Source of the DNA: an uncultured Alphaproteobacteria bacterium
GTDB taxonomy: Bacteria > Pseudomonadota > Alphaproteobacteria > Bin95
NCBI GenBank assembly: GCA_913060845.1
Contig: CAJXVF010000007.1
Location: 1-14,504, forward strand
Direction: 5' to 3'
Length of the DNA stretch: 14,504 nt
The notes under the pieces are model-generated. The model was not told the DNA's origin, ran no database searches, and worked only from the letters and a program-made list of their open reading frames with translations. Positions 14,192 through 14,504 of the stretch are shown piece by piece. The translations under genes were made by a program, and so were the position numbers. Positions within the stretch are counted from its first letter, which is position 1, and the number at the start of each line of letters is the position of its first letter.

Positions 14192-14504
14192 GGAGCCTCA
14201 TTTATACCAAGCGCCGGCAAAAGGCAGGCCTTGACGATACGGCGGCACTTTAATCATCTGAGGTCATATCGATCAGAGTGGGAACCTACCGGAGCCTCTG
14301 CCAATGTCGAAGTCCATCGCTAAATTGCCGGGGGGGCATCGCTATCCGTGATGGGATTGGGGCGCGGTTGTTAGAGCTCGGGTTCAAGCGGGAGACTCCG
14401 CGCCGCTATGTCAAGGATGTCCGGCGTCAGGTCCTATGAGACAGATTGCGGGTATAATTTAGAGGAGGATTTTGGTCTCATCGCAGTGACGAAGGAACGA
14501 AGAT
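14192..14504. other. Contig-end stretch without an intact gene
   Basis: I see no intact known gene in these 313 bases. Contents: bases 14291-14439 hold a Shine-Dalgarno-led small ORF broken by a G7 run (separate entry). ATGAGAC (14436-14442) and GTCTCAT (14475-14481) form a 7-bp inverted repeat. Between its arms are TATAAT (14453-14458), a perfect -10 without a clear -35, and AGGAGG (14463-14468), a strong ribosome-binding sequence with no good start behind it. The window ends in AAGGAACGAAGAT; if the next base is G, a gene could begin at 14503 with AAGGAA as its binding site. No tRNA or terminator was found. Confidence 0.5.
14304..14439 (+). pseudogene. Possible small gene with frameshift in a G7 run
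   Basis: An ATG at 14304 follows GGAG (14291-14294) with a 9-base gap and reads MSKSIAKLPGGHRYP, then a stop. Bases 14330-14336 are seven Gs. If one is removed, the frame continues through GIAIRDGIGARLLELGFKRE to VKDVRRQVL and a TGA at 14437-14439, a basic 44-residue protein. The good ribosome-binding site and the long continuation suggest a real small gene with a homopolymer error or frameshift mutation. I do not recognise the family. Chance cannot be excluded at this length. Confidence 0.35.

Noticed and set aside
1..14504. CRISPR arrays, tRNA or rRNA genes, replication origin
   Set aside because: I found no regularly spaced repeats, cloverleaf or rRNA-like sequence by eye.

Overview
The window looks like the end of an assembled contig from an alphaproteobacterium. 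The evidence is the def-fmt pair with alphaproteobacterial-type proteins, a DUF2256 mini-protein, and many alternative GTG/TTG starts with tight 4-base gene overlaps; the genus is not resolved by reading. Bases 1-50 are not biological: they are an Illumina Nextera i5 adapter (P5 part, 8-base index, Tn5 mosaic end), so genomic sequence begins at base 51.

Layout. (1) 64-1927, minus: SnoaL-like protein, peptide deformylase (def) and methionyl-tRNA formyltransferase (fmt) in one tight unit; truA or another gene probably followed fmt but is cut off. (2) 2061-4339, plus: a class III CoA-transferase and a phosphotriesterase-family metal hydrolase, 5 bases apart. (3) 4336-9844, minus: an orphan family 5 solute-binding protein, a secreted amidohydrolase broken by an in-frame TAA, a small secreted YtkA-like protein, a di-heme MauG/CcpA-type cytochrome and a two-HKD phospholipase D-like protein. 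Neighbouring genes overlap or nearly touch, except for 63 bases before the PLD gene. (4) 9903-14037, plus: an NHL/PAL-like beta-propeller, a Rieske non-heme iron oxygenase and, after an 89-base gap, a long type I Baeyer-Villiger monooxygenase. (5) 14054-14191, minus: DUF2256, a 45-residue zinc-ribbon-like protein. (6) 14192-14504: no intact gene, but a small ORF that becomes continuous if one G is dropped from a G7 run, plus a 7-bp inverted repeat around a perfect -10 and a strong Shine-Dalgarno sequence.

How the genes may work together (inference). A Rieske oxygenase could hydroxylate a cyclic substrate and a BVMO could turn a ring ketone into a lactone. A phosphotriesterase-like or amidohydrolase-like enzyme could open the lactone, and a CoA-transferase could activate the acid for further breakdown. 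The solute-binding protein and periplasmic proteins would then serve uptake or periplasmic chemistry. The substrate cannot be read from the sequence. The second notable unit is the di-heme MauG-like enzyme translationally coupled to a small secreted His/Met/Trp-containing protein, an arrangement reminiscent of enzyme-substrate pairs such as MbnH/MbnP.
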